From positions 1,020,501-1,084,500 of the forward strand of contig NZ_CP107942.1 of assembly GCF_036053395.1 (NCBI RefSeq): 64,000 bases of DNA. Reading direction: 5' to 3'. Below the pieces are notes generated by a model. It was not told the DNA's origin. It saw only the letters and a list, made by a program, of their open reading frames with translations, and did no database searches. This DNA comes from Actinoplanes sp. NBC_00393. GTDB lineage: Bacteria > Actinomycetota > Actinomycetes > Mycobacteriales > Micromonosporaceae. The position numbers and the translations under genes were made by a program. Positions within the stretch are counted from its first letter, which is position 1. Each line of letters begins with the position of its first letter. Shown piece after piece: positions 8,410 to 18,355 of the stretch.

Positions 8410-9072
8410 TCAGCTCGCAACCCTGAGCGAGGCGAAGACCACGTCGCCGCTGTGCTCGAAACCGAGCCGTTCATAAAGCCGGATGGCGCTGTCGTTGTCC
8501 GACACGACGTGCAGGAACGGCAGCTCGCCGCGGGTCAGGATGCCGGCCGCCACGGCCATCGTGAGGCGGGCGCCGAGACCCTGGCCGCGGAACTCGGGGT
8601 CGGTGCAGACCGCGCTCACCTCGGTCCACCCGGGCATCCGGAGCCGCTCGCCGGCCATCGCGATGAGGCGGCCGTCGGGGTCGCGGATGCCGAGGTAGCG
8701 GCCCATGTCGATGGTGCGCTTGAGGAACGGGCCGGGCTGGGCGCGGGCCACCAGCTCCAGCATCTCGGGCACGTCCTTCTCGGTGAGCAGGACGGCTTCC
8801 GGGTCCTCCACGCCGGTCATGCTCTGGCCGACCATCTGCTGCCCGCGCATCTCCGACTCGATCCGCCAGCCCGCGAGCGGGGTGATGGTCGGGCCGGTCA
8901 TCAGCGCGGAATCGGTGAGGGTGGCCAGGTCACGCCAGCCGGCCGGGTCCTCGGGGTCGCGGACGGCACAGAACGGGGCGATCTCGGGAAGGTATCGGGC
9001 GGCCTCGCCGGCGGCCTCGGCGAAACACGCCTGCGGCCCGGCGAGGGCGGCCCACACGGGATTGTTCAGCAC
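8410..9072 (-). CDS. GNAT family N-acetyltransferase (FR47-like)
   Basis: 220 residues from a GTG start. The C-terminal half is a FR47-type GNAT domain: AVCTDPEFRGQGLGARLTM holds the R/Q-x-x-G-x-G/A acetyl-CoA loop, followed by FLHVVSDNDSAIRLYERLGF, which is the classic strand-helix end. The N-terminal half may contribute to acceptor binding. The substrate is unknown. It is separated from the methyltransferase gene by 24 bases on the same strand, so the two may share a transcript. Confidence 0.85.
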   Translation of the reverse strand: MLNNPVWAALAGPQACFAEAAGEAARYLPEIAPFCAVRDPEDPAGWRDLATLTDSALMTGPTITPLAGWRIESEMRGQQMVGQSMTGVEDPEAVLLTEKDVPEMLELVARAQPGPFLKRTIDMGRYLGIRDPDGRLIAMAGERLRMPGWTEVSAVCTDPEFRGQGLGARLTMAVAAGILTRGELPFLHVVSDNDSAIRLYERLGFEHSGDVVFASLRVAS

Positions 9073-9168
9073 ACCTGCGACCCTGCCCTCTCCCGCCGCC
9101 CCGCGCCAGTAGATATCCGTCGAACCACCCTCGTGGGGCGCATGCTTATCTGCTGATTTCTGACACTC

Positions 9169-12100
9169 TCATACGGTCGCGAGCGGTGCCGGGGCAACCG
9201 CCAGAGCCGGGATCTCGGACGGCCAGAGCGGCTTGGCGAACAGGTAACCCTGCCCGTACTGGCAGCCCATGACGTCGAGCGCGCCGTGCTGGCCGGACTG
9301 CTCGATGCCCTCGGCCACGACCGCGAGGTCGAGGTTGTGAGCCAGCGTGATGATGGCGTCGACCAGGGCGTGCTGCTGCCGGCTGTGCAGGATGTCGTCG
9401 ATGAACGATTTGTCCAGCTTAAGCACGTCCACCGGCATCTGCCGCAAGTAACTCAGGGAGCTGTAGCCCGTACCGAAATCATCGATCGCAATGCGTACGC
9501 CCATGGCGCGCAGCGCCTTGAGGTCCGCAAGGACCTTGTCGGCATCCCGCAGCACGAGGCTCTCGGTGATCTCCAGCAGCAGCCACTCGGGCCGCGCGCC
9601 GGTCTCGGCGAGCGCCTGCCGGACCACGTCGGTGAAGTCCGCGCTGTGGAACTGGCGGGCCGAGACGTTGACGCTGACGTAGCGCAGCGAGGACTCGGGG
9701 TGCTCCGCCCGCCACTGCGCGAACTGGCGCAGCGCCTCCCGCAGCACCCACGAGCCGATGCCGACGATCGCGCCGCTCTCCTCGGCCGCCTCCACGAAGT
9801 GGAACGGCCCGAGCACTCCGCGGGTCGGGTGCTGCCAGCGGACCAGCGCCTCCACGCCGGTGATCCGCTTGTCGGCCAGCTCGACGATCGGCTGGAACTG
9901 CAGCACGAACTGCTCGTCCTCGATCGCCTCCTGCAACGACGTACGCATCTCCAGCCGCTGCACCATCTGGGTGTGCAGGTCGCTCTGGTAGCGCTGCCAC
10001 GCGCCCTTGCCGAGGCCCTTGGCCAGGTAGAGGGCGAGGTCGGCGTGGCGCAGCAGCTCGGTGGCGTTCTCCGCGTCCCGGCTGGTCGCGACGCCCACGC
10101 TGGCCGCGCCGCTGACCTGGTGGACCTTGCCGTCGGTGCCGGTGACCTCGATCGGCTCGGCCAGCGCGGTCACGAGCCGCGCGGCCAGATCCTCCGCGGC
10201 GTCGGCGTTGTTGCTCTGCTCGACCAGTACGGCGAACTCGTCCCCACCCATCCGGGCCGCGGTGCTGCCCGCCCCGATGATCGCGGAGATCCGCTGCGCC
10301 ACGGCGAGCAGCAACTGGTCGCCGACCGCGTGCCCGAGGGTGTCGTTGACCTCCTTGAAGTCGTCCAGGTCGACGAAGAGCACACCGAGGGTGGCGCCGT
10401 CCCGGGCGGCCACGCTGAACGCCTGCTCGAGCCGGTTCTTGAACAGCACCCGGTTGGCCAGGCCGGTCAACGAGTCGTGGAACGCCTGGTGGGTCAGGTC
10501 GTCCTCGAGGCGCCGCCGTTCGGTCACGTCGCGCATGGTGATGACGAGTCCGCGTACGGTCGTGTCCTCCCGCAGGTCGCGCAGATCGCACTCGATCTCC
10601 ACGCGCCGCCCGTCGCGGTCCGCGGCCAGCTCGATGCCGTCCAGGTCGCCGGCGCAGCGGCCGATCCGGGTCAGCACCTCACGCCAGGCCTCCTGCGAGT
10701 CCGCGGCGAGCAGATCGGCGAACGGCGCGCCGGTCGGGTCGGCATGCCCGAACAGCGCCTCCGCCGACGGGCTGGCGTACCGGATCGTGCTGTCGTCGTC
10801 GAGGATCAGGATCACGTCGGCGGCGCTCTGGATCAGCGTACGGAAGTAGGCCTCGGTGTCGCGGCGGCTGACCTCGGCGGTCAGCGCGATCCGGTCCAGC
10901 ACCACGGCGACCTGGCCACCGAGAGCCTCGAAGGAGGCACGTGCCGCCAGCAGGACCGCTTCCGGCCCGCCGATGACCATCACGCCGTACCCGCCGCCCG
11001 GCATCGGCTGGGTGCCGTAGAGCGCGTGGGTGAAGCCGCCGGCATCGCCGTGCGGGAGGTCCGCGGCCGGCATCAGCCGCATCGAGATCTCCGCCTCGCC
11101 GGGGAACACCTCCGGCAGGATGTCCAGGTGGTAGGGCTGGTCGGACGGCATGAGCCGGCCGACCGCGCGGCGTACGCCGACCGCGACATCATCCGCCGTG
11201 GCGGCGGCGAACAGCGTGGCGCTCGCGTGGCGCAGCGCCCGTTCCCGGCTGCCGGCCTGCCGCTGCGCCACCGCCAGGTCCGAGACCCGGCCCAGCACCA
11301 GCAGGAACATCACCGCCGCGGCGCCCGCGATCACCGGCGCGTCGACGACCCCACCGCGGGCGGCCTCGATCTCGTGGCCCTGCATGTACTCCAGGGCGAG
11401 CACGGCGGGCGCGATCAGGGCGGCCGCCGCGAGCCAGAAGATCCGGTGCCGGCCCATGTCGGTGTGGGTCTGCTCGGCGGTACGGGTGAGCGCCCGCATC
11501 GACGGCTGCAGAGCCACGTAGCCCATCAGCGAATAGAAGACGATCCAGCCCAGGTCGACCGGCCCGCCCAGCGTCCAGTCGCTGTTGAGCTGCGACTGGC
11601 CGTAGAAGATGTCCGAGACGAGCAGCCCGACCAGGGCGAACCCGATCGTGGTCACCGCGCCGCCGCGCTTGCCGGAGCCGGTCAGCATCCGCAGGATCAT
11701 CGCCAGCACCAGCACGTCACCGAGCGGGTAGCCGATCGAGACCAGCTTCTCCAGCACCGACAGGTGCTCGGAGCGGGTGAACGGGGCGATCCAGTACACC
11801 CAGGCGAGCAGGCCGAGGCCGACCGTCGGGACCAGCGCGTCGAGCAGCGCGGCGCGGTTCGTCACGCCGCCCGAGCGGGCCCGGACGAACATCAGCAGCG
11901 CGGCCGTCAGCAGCGGGTACACCAGCAGGTAGAACAGGTCGGCCAGGCCGGGGAAGTCCGGCTGCCGGCCCACCGCCAGGACCAGGTTGTACCAGGTGTC
12001 ACCGGTGGTGAAGCAGGCCAGCGCGGCGCTGATCAGGTACCACGGCGCCTTGCGTTCCGGCTGGTTCATGCGTACGCCCACCAGCACCATCGCGGCGCAG

Positions 12101-12312
12101 GAGTAACCCAGCGCCGCCCAGGTGTAGAGGTGGGCCTCCGGGAACGCGTAGTAGAGCCCGGTGAGCACCAGGATCCAGGCGCCGAAGCACGCGCGAGCGG
12201 CTCGCGTCGACAATGCGTACTCCGATCGTGAGGCGGCGGTGTTGCCGCCCCGCCGTATCGGAGCCGACGCGGCCGACCTGAGATCGCGCTGTGAGCCGCA
12301 ACCGTCCGGCAA
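9169..12312 (-). CDS. Membrane PAS-GGDEF-EAL c-di-GMP signalling protein
   Basis: Up to 1047 residues. The N-terminal ~330 residues contain about eight hydrophobic helices. A GAF-like linker, a PAS domain (YFRTLIQSAADVILIL), a GGDEF domain with intact ARMGGDEFAVLV and an EAL domain follow. The EAL part has EALVRWQHPTRG and DDFGTGYSSL, so both cyclase and phosphodiesterase active-site motifs are present. The inhibitory RxxD is absent before GGDEF. The start at 12312 would be TTG; a downstream start is possible because the first ~35 residues are poor in features. Net activity in vivo cannot be predicted. Confidence 0.87.
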   Translation of the reverse strand: MPDGCGSQRDLRSAASAPIRRGGNTAASRSEYALSTRAARACFGAWILVLTGLYYAFPEAHLYTWAALGYSCAAMVLVGVRMNQPERKAPWYLISAALACFTTGDTWYNLVLAVGRQPDFPGLADLFYLLVYPLLTAALLMFVRARSGGVTNRAALLDALVPTVGLGLLAWVYWIAPFTRSEHLSVLEKLVSIGYPLGDVLVLAMILRMLTGSGKRGGAVTTIGFALVGLLVSDIFYGQSQLNSDWTLGGPVDLGWIVFYSLMGYVALQPSMRALTRTAEQTHTDMGRHRIFWLAAAALIAPAVLALEYMQGHEIEAARGGVVDAPVIAGAAAVMFLLVLGRVSDLAVAQRQAGSRERALRHASATLFAAATADDVAVGVRRAVGRLMPSDQPYHLDILPEVFPGEAEISMRLMPAADLPHGDAGGFTHALYGTQPMPGGGYGVMVIGGPEAVLLAARASFEALGGQVAVVLDRIALTAEVSRRDTEAYFRTLIQSAADVILILDDDSTIRYASPSAEALFGHADPTGAPFADLLAADSQEAWREVLTRIGRCAGDLDGIELAADRDGRRVEIECDLRDLREDTTVRGLVITMRDVTERRRLEDDLTHQAFHDSLTGLANRVLFKNRLEQAFSVAARDGATLGVLFVDLDDFKEVNDTLGHAVGDQLLLAVAQRISAIIGAGSTAARMGGDEFAVLVEQSNNADAAEDLAARLVTALAEPIEVTGTDGKVHQVSGAASVGVATSRDAENATELLRHADLALYLAKGLGKGAWQRYQSDLHTQMVQRLEMRTSLQEAIEDEQFVLQFQPIVELADKRITGVEALVRWQHPTRGVLGPFHFVEAAEESGAIVGIGSWVLREALRQFAQWRAEHPESSLRYVSVNVSARQFHSADFTDVVRQALAETGARPEWLLLEITESLVLRDADKVLADLKALRAMGVRIAIDDFGTGYSSLSYLRQMPVDVLKLDKSFIDDILHSRQQHALVDAIITLAHNLDLAVVAEGIEQSGQHGALDVMGCQYGQGYLFAKPLWPSEIPALAVAPAPLATV

Positions 12313-12318
12313 CCGGCG

Positions 12319-13227
12319 TCAGCCGGCCAGAGCGTCCACCAGCCGCCGGGCCGAGCCGGCGAGGTTCCAGCGTTCGGCGAGGGCGAGCAGGGCGTCGCCG
12401 TCCTGCGGGGCCTTCGGCAGGGTGGCGTCGAAGTCGGGCAGCGGCACGTCGAGGGCGACCTTGCAGACCGGCAGGGCCTTCGCCAGGTACTCCCGGGCGG
12501 CGTCAAGCTTGGTCCGCACGCCCGGGGCGAAACCGGCGTCCTTGTCGTCGAGGGCGGCCAGGATCTGCTCGACCCCGCCGTACCGCTCGATCAGGCGGGC
12601 CGCGGTCTTCTCACCCACGCCGGCGACCCCGGGCAGGCCGTCGCTGGGGTCGCCGCGCATCGCCGCGAAGTCCGCGTACCAGCGGGCCGGCACCCCGTAC
12701 TTCGCCTGGACCAGGGCCTCGTCGGCGTCCTCGAGTTTCGCCACGCCCCGGCCGCAGTACAGCAGGCGGGTGCCGCGGGCGTCGTCGACCAGCTGGAACA
12801 GGTCGCGGTCACCGGAGACCACCTCGACCGGGGCCGGCTGGGTGGCGGCGAGCGTGCCCAGCACGTCGTCGGCCTCGTAGCCGTCCACCCCGAACGCCGG
12901 GATGCCGATCGCGGCGAGCACCTCGAGCAGCACCGGGATCTGTGGCTTGAGGGCGGCCGGGACCTCTTCGACGTCGCCGTGCGCCACCCGGTGCTTCTTG
13001 TACGACGGGACCAGCTCGACCCGCCACGCCGGCCGCCAGCTGTTGTCCATCGCGCAGATCAGGCGGTCGGGCTGCCGGGTCCGGATCAGCTGGGCGAGCA
13101 TGTCCATGAAGCCGCGGATCGCGTTGACCGGCTCACCGGCCGAGGTTTGGGCGGCCTTCTCCGGGATGCCGTGGAACGCGCGGAAGTACAGGCTCGGGGC
13201 GTCGACGGCCAGCAGGGGTCGGGTCAC
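12319..13227 (-). CDS. 5'-3' exonuclease (PolI-type FEN domain, stand-alone)
   Basis: 302 residues from a GTG start; a second GTG two codons upstream is equally possible. The acidic metal-binding motifs of the PolI 5'-nuclease/FEN family are visible: LAVDAPSLYFRAFHG, DGYEADDVLGTLA, VVSGDRDLFQLVDD and GDPSDGLPGVAGVGEKTA, the last being the helix-3-turn-helix DNA-binding part. The protein has no polymerase domain. It likely removes RNA primers or flaps in replication and repair. It is divergent from the gene at 13265 with only 37 bases between. Confidence 0.88.
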   Translation of the reverse strand: MTRPLLAVDAPSLYFRAFHGIPEKAAQTSAGEPVNAIRGFMDMLAQLIRTRQPDRLICAMDNSWRPAWRVELVPSYKKHRVAHGDVEEVPAALKPQIPVLLEVLAAIGIPAFGVDGYEADDVLGTLAATQPAPVEVVSGDRDLFQLVDDARGTRLLYCGRGVAKLEDADEALVQAKYGVPARWYADFAAMRGDPSDGLPGVAGVGEKTAARLIERYGGVEQILAALDDKDAGFAPGVRTKLDAAREYLAKALPVCKVALDVPLPDFDATLPKAPQDGDALLALAERWNLAGSARRLVDALAG

Positions 13228-13264
13228 GGCCACCACCCTAACGGCCGCGTGCTCAAATGCACCG

Positions 13265-14386
13265 GTGACGGACGAGGAGATCATCGAGCGCCTCCAGGCA
13301 GCCCGCCCGTTCCCGTTGACGCCGAGCCGGATCGGCGGCCACGACGTGCTGACGGAAACGGTGCCGCTGCCGGCCGGCCCGGTAACCATCATCTTCCGGG
13401 TGCGCAGCGGCCGAGTCACCGTGGTACGAGCGACAAATGGTTCATATCGCGAGGACATGGCCGCCGCGCTGCTGGCGATTCCGGATGAGCCGGCAGACAT
13501 CGTCAGGACGGCCCCGCTGCATGTGCCCGGCTCGGTTCTGGACCGGGCCGTCGTGCTGAGCGCCGGTGACACGCCGTACCTCGCCGACCGGACGGTCAGC
13601 GTCTATGCGGCGCACCGGAGCGAGGTCCTCGAGGGCGAGACACAGGACGCGTTCCTGTTCACCACCACCGGCAAGGGCATTTCGTTGCCGGTGCACGACT
13701 GGAACCGCGAACCGCTGCCACGCGCTGACGCCCGGCTGCTCGACGACTGGCCGGGTGGCCCGATCCGCCGCTCGAAGCGCCGCTTCCCGTGGCCGGCCGA
13801 ACGGCTGCTGACCCAGATCGCGCCGGAGGGCCCGAGCGGCGTCCGGGTCGAGATCCGCGACATGCGCGGCTACGAGCTGGTCGTGCAGCGCCGGTGGGAC
13901 CGGGTCGTCGGCACCCTGACCGCGCCGGACAGTGAGTTCACCCGCGAGGTGGACGTGCCCCGGCGCCTGGCCTGGCGCGCGTTCGCCCCGGTCTTCCGCG
14001 GGGAGGACGTGACCGAGTTGGCGACGGTGATCGGTGGAGCGGCCGAGACCAACATGCTGGAGATGCGCTACCAGACCGAGGACCGCGGCTGGGCCGAACT
14101 GCCCGCTCTGCACAGCGTCGAGGAGTGCGAGGCGCGGCTGGACCGGCACATCGCGCGGACACCCGGGAACTGGGCGGTCTTCACCTCCCGCTCGGACGCG
14201 GTGATCCAGGTCTCCTGCGAGGCCGGTGGCCGGCTGTGGCTGGAGACTCCGGACGCGGCGGCCGGGCGGTCCCGGGGCCGGTTCGTGACCGGCGACGAGG
14301 CCGCCCGGATGCTGCGGATCCTGGCGAGCGAGGACCGCAGCGCCGTCGAGGAGCTGGGTGAGCTGGAGACCGTCAGCTGGGAGTGA
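13265..14386 (+). CDS. Hypothetical protein, 373 residues
   Basis: I do not recognise this family. The GTG at 13265 begins VTDEEIIERLQAARPF and codes a soluble, mixed alpha/beta protein without signal peptide or membrane helices. The second half contains several Trp-rich segments (NWAVFTSRSDAVIQ, GRLWLETPD) and ends in a long acidic helix. Codon use is typical of the neighbourhood. It ends three bases before the convergent ABC permease gene. No function is proposed. Confidence 0.65.
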   Translation: MTDEEIIERLQAARPFPLTPSRIGGHDVLTETVPLPAGPVTIIFRVRSGRVTVVRATNGSYREDMAAALLAIPDEPADIVRTAPLHVPGSVLDRAVVLSAGDTPYLADRTVSVYAAHRSEVLEGETQDAFLFTTTGKGISLPVHDWNREPLPRADARLLDDWPGGPIRRSKRRFPWPAERLLTQIAPEGPSGVRVEIRDMRGYELVVQRRWDRVVGTLTAPDSEFTREVDVPRRLAWRAFAPVFRGEDVTELATVIGGAAETNMLEMRYQTEDRGWAELPALHSVEECEARLDRHIARTPGNWAVFTSRSDAVIQVSCEAGGRLWLETPDAAAGRSRGRFVTGDEAARMLRILASEDRSAVEELGELETVSWE

Positions 14387-14389
14387 CAC

Positions 14390-16705
14390 TCACTCGTTGT
14401 GCAGGACCTGGGCGATGGTCAGCCGGGAGGCCCGGCGGGCCGGCAGCAGCGCGCCGATCACCGCGATCAGCACCCCGCTGAGCGCCATCACGGCCAGCGA
14501 TGCCGGGTCCCAGACCTGGAACACGTAGTCCGGCAGACGAACCTTCGCGGCGTCCGCGGCGAGCGGCACGACCAGGCGGTGCGCGGCCATCCCGAGCGGC
14601 AGCCCGATCAGCCCGCCGGCCACCCCGAGCGCCGCCATCGACGTCACTGTCATGATCACCACCTGCCGCGGGGTCATCCCGATCGACTTGAGCATGCCCA
14701 GGTCGCGGCGGCGTTCCTGGACGTTGAGCGCGACCGTGTTGAGCACGCCGAGCGCCGCGACCGTGGCCAGCAGCAGGGCGAGCACCGTGGAGAAGCCGGT
14801 CACCACGATGGTGAGCTCGTTGCCGCCGGTGTTGTTCCAGGCGAACAGGCCGGGGTCGGCGGCCCGCACCGCCGCCGCGTAGGCGTCGATGTCGGTGCCG
14901 TCGGTGACCTGCACCTGGTAGAAGAAGTCCTGCGGTTCGGCGTCGGCGAAGGTGCGCCACGGGGCGAACATGCCTTCCGGGCCGGGGAAGCCGCGGACCG
15001 TCTCGCCGACGATGGTGTACGAGCTGCGCACCCCGTCGATCTCGACGGTGAGCCGGTCGCCGATCGCCAGGCCGCGTTCGTTGAGCAGCTGGCTCGGCGC
15101 GACCACCTCGTCGTCGGCGGCGATCCAGCGGCCCTCCAGCACCTGCGCCCGGTAGCCCATCTCGGCGACCTCGCCGCGGGCGAAGTTGAACTGCATCGGT
15201 TCGCTGTCGCCGAGCACGGACACCTGCCGGCCGACGGCCACCGCGACCCGTTCGGCGCCCGGCAGGCCGCGCAGCAGCTGCTCGACCTCGGCGTCCGGGC
15301 GGGTGCTGGGCGTGCTGTTGGGGCCGGCGTCCGCGCGTACCCCGAGGTCGCCGCCGGAGTAGTCGTCCACCTCGCCGACCCGGATGAGCGAGCCGGACAG
15401 GCCGGTCGCGAAGGTCACCGAGACCACGCCGAGCAGCAGTGACGCCATGGTCAGCGCGGTGCGGCCGGGCCGGGCGAAGGGCAGGCCCAGACCCAGGCTG
15501 ACCGAGCGCGGGAGGCGCGTACCGGAAAGACTGCGCTGGATCCGCAGCGCACGCCCGCGTCGCGGCGCGGTCCCGGCGCTGATCGCTTCGGCCGCGGAGA
15601 GGCGGCGGGCACGCAGAGCAGGCAGCAGCGCGGCCAGGAAAACCAGTCCCGGTACGCCGAGCAGCGCCACGATCCACACCCAGAGGCGGGCGCCGGTGCC
15701 CACCCCGAAGCCGAGCCCCGCGAACGTGTTCGACAGCAACGCCCGCGCCCCGAACGCGCCGAGCACCGTGCCCGGGATCGCGCCGATCACCGCCGGCACC
15801 GACACCATCGTCAGATAGACGGCGACCACCTGCCGCGGGGTGAATCCGAGCGACTTGAGCACCCCGATGTGCCGGAACCCGGAGATCACCGCGCCGCTCA
15901 CCACGTTGCCCACGATGATCAGGGCGACCAGCAGGCCGAGCACCCCGAAGGTGGCCAGGAACGGCAGGTAGACGCCCGGCTCGGCGGCCGCGTCCTCCTT
16001 GATCACCAGGTACGGCTGGGCCGCGAGCAGCGCGCCGTCGGGGAGCCCCGTGGTCACCCCGGCCATGCGCTGGTCGACGGCGGCGCGGGTCGACACGTCA
16101 CCGGTGAAGCGGTACAGCATCTGGGTTCCGCTCGGCTTCAGCGCGGCGATCTGCTCCGGCGTCACCCAGGCGTCCGCCGAGCCGCTCAGGCTGAACGCCC
16201 AGCCGACCACGGTGAACGTCTTCCCGCCGGCCGTCACGGTCGTGCGCTCGTCGAGCATGTTCAGCGCCCACTCGTCGAACTGGGGCACCTCGTCGAGCAC
16301 GATCTCGCCGGGCGCGGACGGCCACCGGCCCCGCCACACGTCGACCTGGTCGACCTCGCCGCCCGGATCGGCGCGCCCGACCACGGTCAGCGGACCGTCG
16401 ACGCCCGGCGCCCGGTCCTCCTCCGGTTCCAGCACCACCTGGCCGAACGGTCCCGTCATCGCCGATACGCCGGTGCGGGCCGCGGCGAGCTCGGCGCCGG
16501 TCACCTTCGCCGGGTCGTAGGCGGCGATCGCGTGCGCGCCCTTCTGCTGCTCGAAGGCCCGGTCGAACGGCGCCGACGCGGCGTCCAGCAGGGCGAGCGA
16601 CACGGTCACCGTGGCGGTGCACATCAGCACCACCAGGAAGATCACGAACGTCTGCAGCTTGCGCCTGCGGACCGCGGCCCGCGCAGCCGTCCAGACGGCG
16701 TTCAC
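14390..16705 (-). CDS. ABC transporter permease, FtsX/MacB type
   Basis: 771 residues. The protein begins with a transmembrane helix (FVIFLVVLMCTATVTVSLAL), then a large extracytoplasmic MacB-like domain of ~200 residues. A three-helix FtsX domain with FRHIGVLKSLGFTPRQVV comes next. The whole arrangement is then repeated, the second FtsX domain carrying RRRDLGMLKSIGMTPRQVV. This duplicated layout is typical of single-chain actinobacterial permeases that export or sense lipids or peptides. The start overlaps the ATPase stop by four bases (ATGA). The divergent two-component system may regulate it. Confidence 0.9.
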   Translation of the reverse strand: MNAVWTAARAAVRRRKLQTFVIFLVVLMCTATVTVSLALLDAASAPFDRAFEQQKGAHAIAAYDPAKVTGAELAAARTGVSAMTGPFGQVVLEPEEDRAPGVDGPLTVVGRADPGGEVDQVDVWRGRWPSAPGEIVLDEVPQFDEWALNMLDERTTVTAGGKTFTVVGWAFSLSGSADAWVTPEQIAALKPSGTQMLYRFTGDVSTRAAVDQRMAGVTTGLPDGALLAAQPYLVIKEDAAAEPGVYLPFLATFGVLGLLVALIIVGNVVSGAVISGFRHIGVLKSLGFTPRQVVAVYLTMVSVPAVIGAIPGTVLGAFGARALLSNTFAGLGFGVGTGARLWVWIVALLGVPGLVFLAALLPALRARRLSAAEAISAGTAPRRGRALRIQRSLSGTRLPRSVSLGLGLPFARPGRTALTMASLLLGVVSVTFATGLSGSLIRVGEVDDYSGGDLGVRADAGPNSTPSTRPDAEVEQLLRGLPGAERVAVAVGRQVSVLGDSEPMQFNFARGEVAEMGYRAQVLEGRWIAADDEVVAPSQLLNERGLAIGDRLTVEIDGVRSSYTIVGETVRGFPGPEGMFAPWRTFADAEPQDFFYQVQVTDGTDIDAYAAAVRAADPGLFAWNNTGGNELTIVVTGFSTVLALLLATVAALGVLNTVALNVQERRRDLGMLKSIGMTPRQVVIMTVTSMAALGVAGGLIGLPLGMAAHRLVVPLAADAAKVRLPDYVFQVWDPASLAVMALSGVLIAVIGALLPARRASRLTIAQVLHNE

Positions 16706-17394
16706 ACCCGGTCCAGGGCGGACTCGCGGTCGATCCGGCCGTCGGCCAGCTCGATCAGCCGGCTGGCGCAGCGGTGCGCCAGCCGCTCGTCGTGGGTGAC
16801 GATCAGCAGGGTCTGCCCGATCTGGTTGAGGTCGAGCAGCAGGTCCATCACCTGCTCGCCGGCCTTGCTGTCGAGCGCGCCGGTCGGCTCGTCGGCGAGC
16901 AGCAGGGCCGGCCGGTTCATCAGCGCCCGGGCCACCGCGACCCGCTGCCGTTCGCCGCCGGACAGGGTCGCCGGGTAGGCGTCCTTGCGGCCGGCGATGC
17001 CCAGCTCGCCGAGCAGTTCCAGGGCGCGCTTGCGGGCCGTTCCGGGGCGGGTGCCGGTGAGCTGCGCGGCCAGGGCCACGTTGTCCAGCGCGGAGAGGTC
17101 GTCGAGGAGGTTGAAGAACTGGAAGATCATGCCGAGGTGGTGCCGGCGGAACAGCGCCAGACCCTTCTCGTTCATCGCGTCCAGGCGCTCGCCGTGCACG
17201 GTGATCTCGCCGGCGGTCGGCCGGTCCAGGCCGGCGATCATGTTGAGCAGCGTGGACTTGCCGCAGCCGGAGGGTCCCATCACGGCCACCGCCTCGCCGG
17301 CGTGGATCTCCAGCGAGACGCCGTCCAGCGCCACCGTGTCCCCGTACTCCTTGCGTACGCCGTCGAGGCGTACCACTCGGCTGTCTGTGGTCAT
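16702..17394 (-). CDS. ABC transporter ATP-binding protein (MacB/LolD type)
   Basis: A 230-residue ATPase with Walker A GPSGCGKST, Q-loop segment GMIFQFFNLL, signature LSGGERQR, Walker B LLLADEPTG and the switch histidine in IVTHDE. It energises the FtsX-type permease encoded immediately downstream with a four-base overlap. Members of this clade drive mechanotransmission or peptide/lipid export. The promoter must lie in the 139-base divergent region shared with the histidine kinase gene. Confidence 0.93.
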   Translation of the reverse strand: MTTDSRVVRLDGVRKEYGDTVALDGVSLEIHAGEAVAVMGPSGCGKSTLLNMIAGLDRPTAGEITVHGERLDAMNEKGLALFRRHHLGMIFQFFNLLDDLSALDNVALAAQLTGTRPGTARKRALELLGELGIAGRKDAYPATLSGGERQRVAVARALMNRPALLLADEPTGALDSKAGEQVMDLLLDLNQIGQTLLIVTHDERLAHRCASRLIELADGRIDRESALDRV

Positions 17395-17533
17395 GGCAGG
17401 GACGCTACGGAGCGCGTACCCCGCAGGTCATCCTTCGGCGGATGCAATCCGGCGCCGCCCTCATCCCGGGGATGTAGCCGCGTCCGCGCCCGGGATGATG
17501 TGCCGCTCGCGCGCTTCTGACAGGGTTGGCGTC

Positions 17534-18355
17534 GTGGGGACGGTGTGGCTTCTGATCGCGCTCGCGGTGGCGGTCCTCGCCGCCGCGGGATTCGCCGCGG
17601 CCTTTCTGCGCGCCCGCCGCCGGCATCAGCGTGACCTGGGCGAACGCGGCTGGCTGCTGGAACGTGAGCGCGCGATCGCGGTCCGGGCGGCGGTGGACGA
17701 GGAACGCGCCCGGATCGCCCGCGAGCTGCACGACATCGTCAGCCACAACGTCAGCGTCATGATCGTGCAGGCGGGCGCGGCCCGCGAGGTCTTCAGCACG
17801 ATGCCGGACGAGGCGGTGGCCGCGCTCAGCGAGGTCGAGCGCGCCGGGCGGACCACCATGACCGAGCTGCGGCATCTGCTGGGCCTGCTGGCGCCGGCCG
17901 CCGACGGAGAAGAAGACAGCGAGGGTACGGATCTCGCGCCGCAACCCACGCTGAGCAGCCTGAGCCGTCTCGTCGACCGGATCGCGTTCGCCGGACTGCC
18001 GGTCGAGGTGCGGGTCTCCGGCGAGCCGCGGCCGCTGCCGTCCGGCGTCGACGTCACGGCGTACCGGATCGTGCAGGAGGCGCTCACCAACGCGCTCAAG
18101 CACGGCGCCGGCGGCAAGGCCGAGGTCACCATCCGGTACGCGGAACGCGCCCTGCGGGTGGAGGTGCTGACCACCGGCCCGAGTGTGCTGACCGGCGACT
18201 CACCCGTACCGTCCTCGCCCGGCGCCGGGGCCGGCCGTGGCCTGCTCGGGCTGCGGCAGCGGGTCGCCGTCTACGGCGGTGATCTGGACGCCCGCCGGCG
18301 CCTCGGCGGCGGTTACCGGGTGCGCGCCCGCCTCCCGCTGGAGGATCCGGCATGA
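17534..18355 (+). CDS. Sensor histidine kinase, NarL-partner type (HisKA_3)
   Basis: 273 residues from the GTG at 17534. One N-terminal membrane helix (LLIALAVAVLAAAGFAAAFL) is followed directly by the HisKA_3 dimerisation helix ARELHDIVSHNVSVMIV, with the phospho-accepting His at residue 66. A HATPase domain follows, with VQEALTNALKHG and GRGLLGLRQRV as N and G boxes. It has almost no extracytoplasmic part, so it probably senses a signal in the membrane or through the adjacent ABC transporter. The stop overlaps the response-regulator start (ATGA). Confidence 0.9.
   Translation: MGTVWLLIALAVAVLAAAGFAAAFLRARRRHQRDLGERGWLLERERAIAVRAAVDEERARIARELHDIVSHNVSVMIVQAGAAREVFSTMPDEAVAALSEVERAGRTTMTELRHLLGLLAPAADGEEDSEGTDLAPQPTLSSLSRLVDRIAFAGLPVEVRVSGEPRPLPSGVDVTAYRIVQEALTNALKHGAGGKAEVTIRYAERALRVEVLTTGPSVLTGDSPVPSSPGAGAGRGLLGLRQRVAVYGGDLDARRRLGGGYRVRARLPLEDPA

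Noticed and set aside
9286..12231. A 981-codon open frame on the plus strand
   Set aside because: It is the mirror of the PAS-GGDEF-EAL gene. The product is an Arg/His/Gln-rich non-protein-like string, while the minus strand has clear domain motifs.
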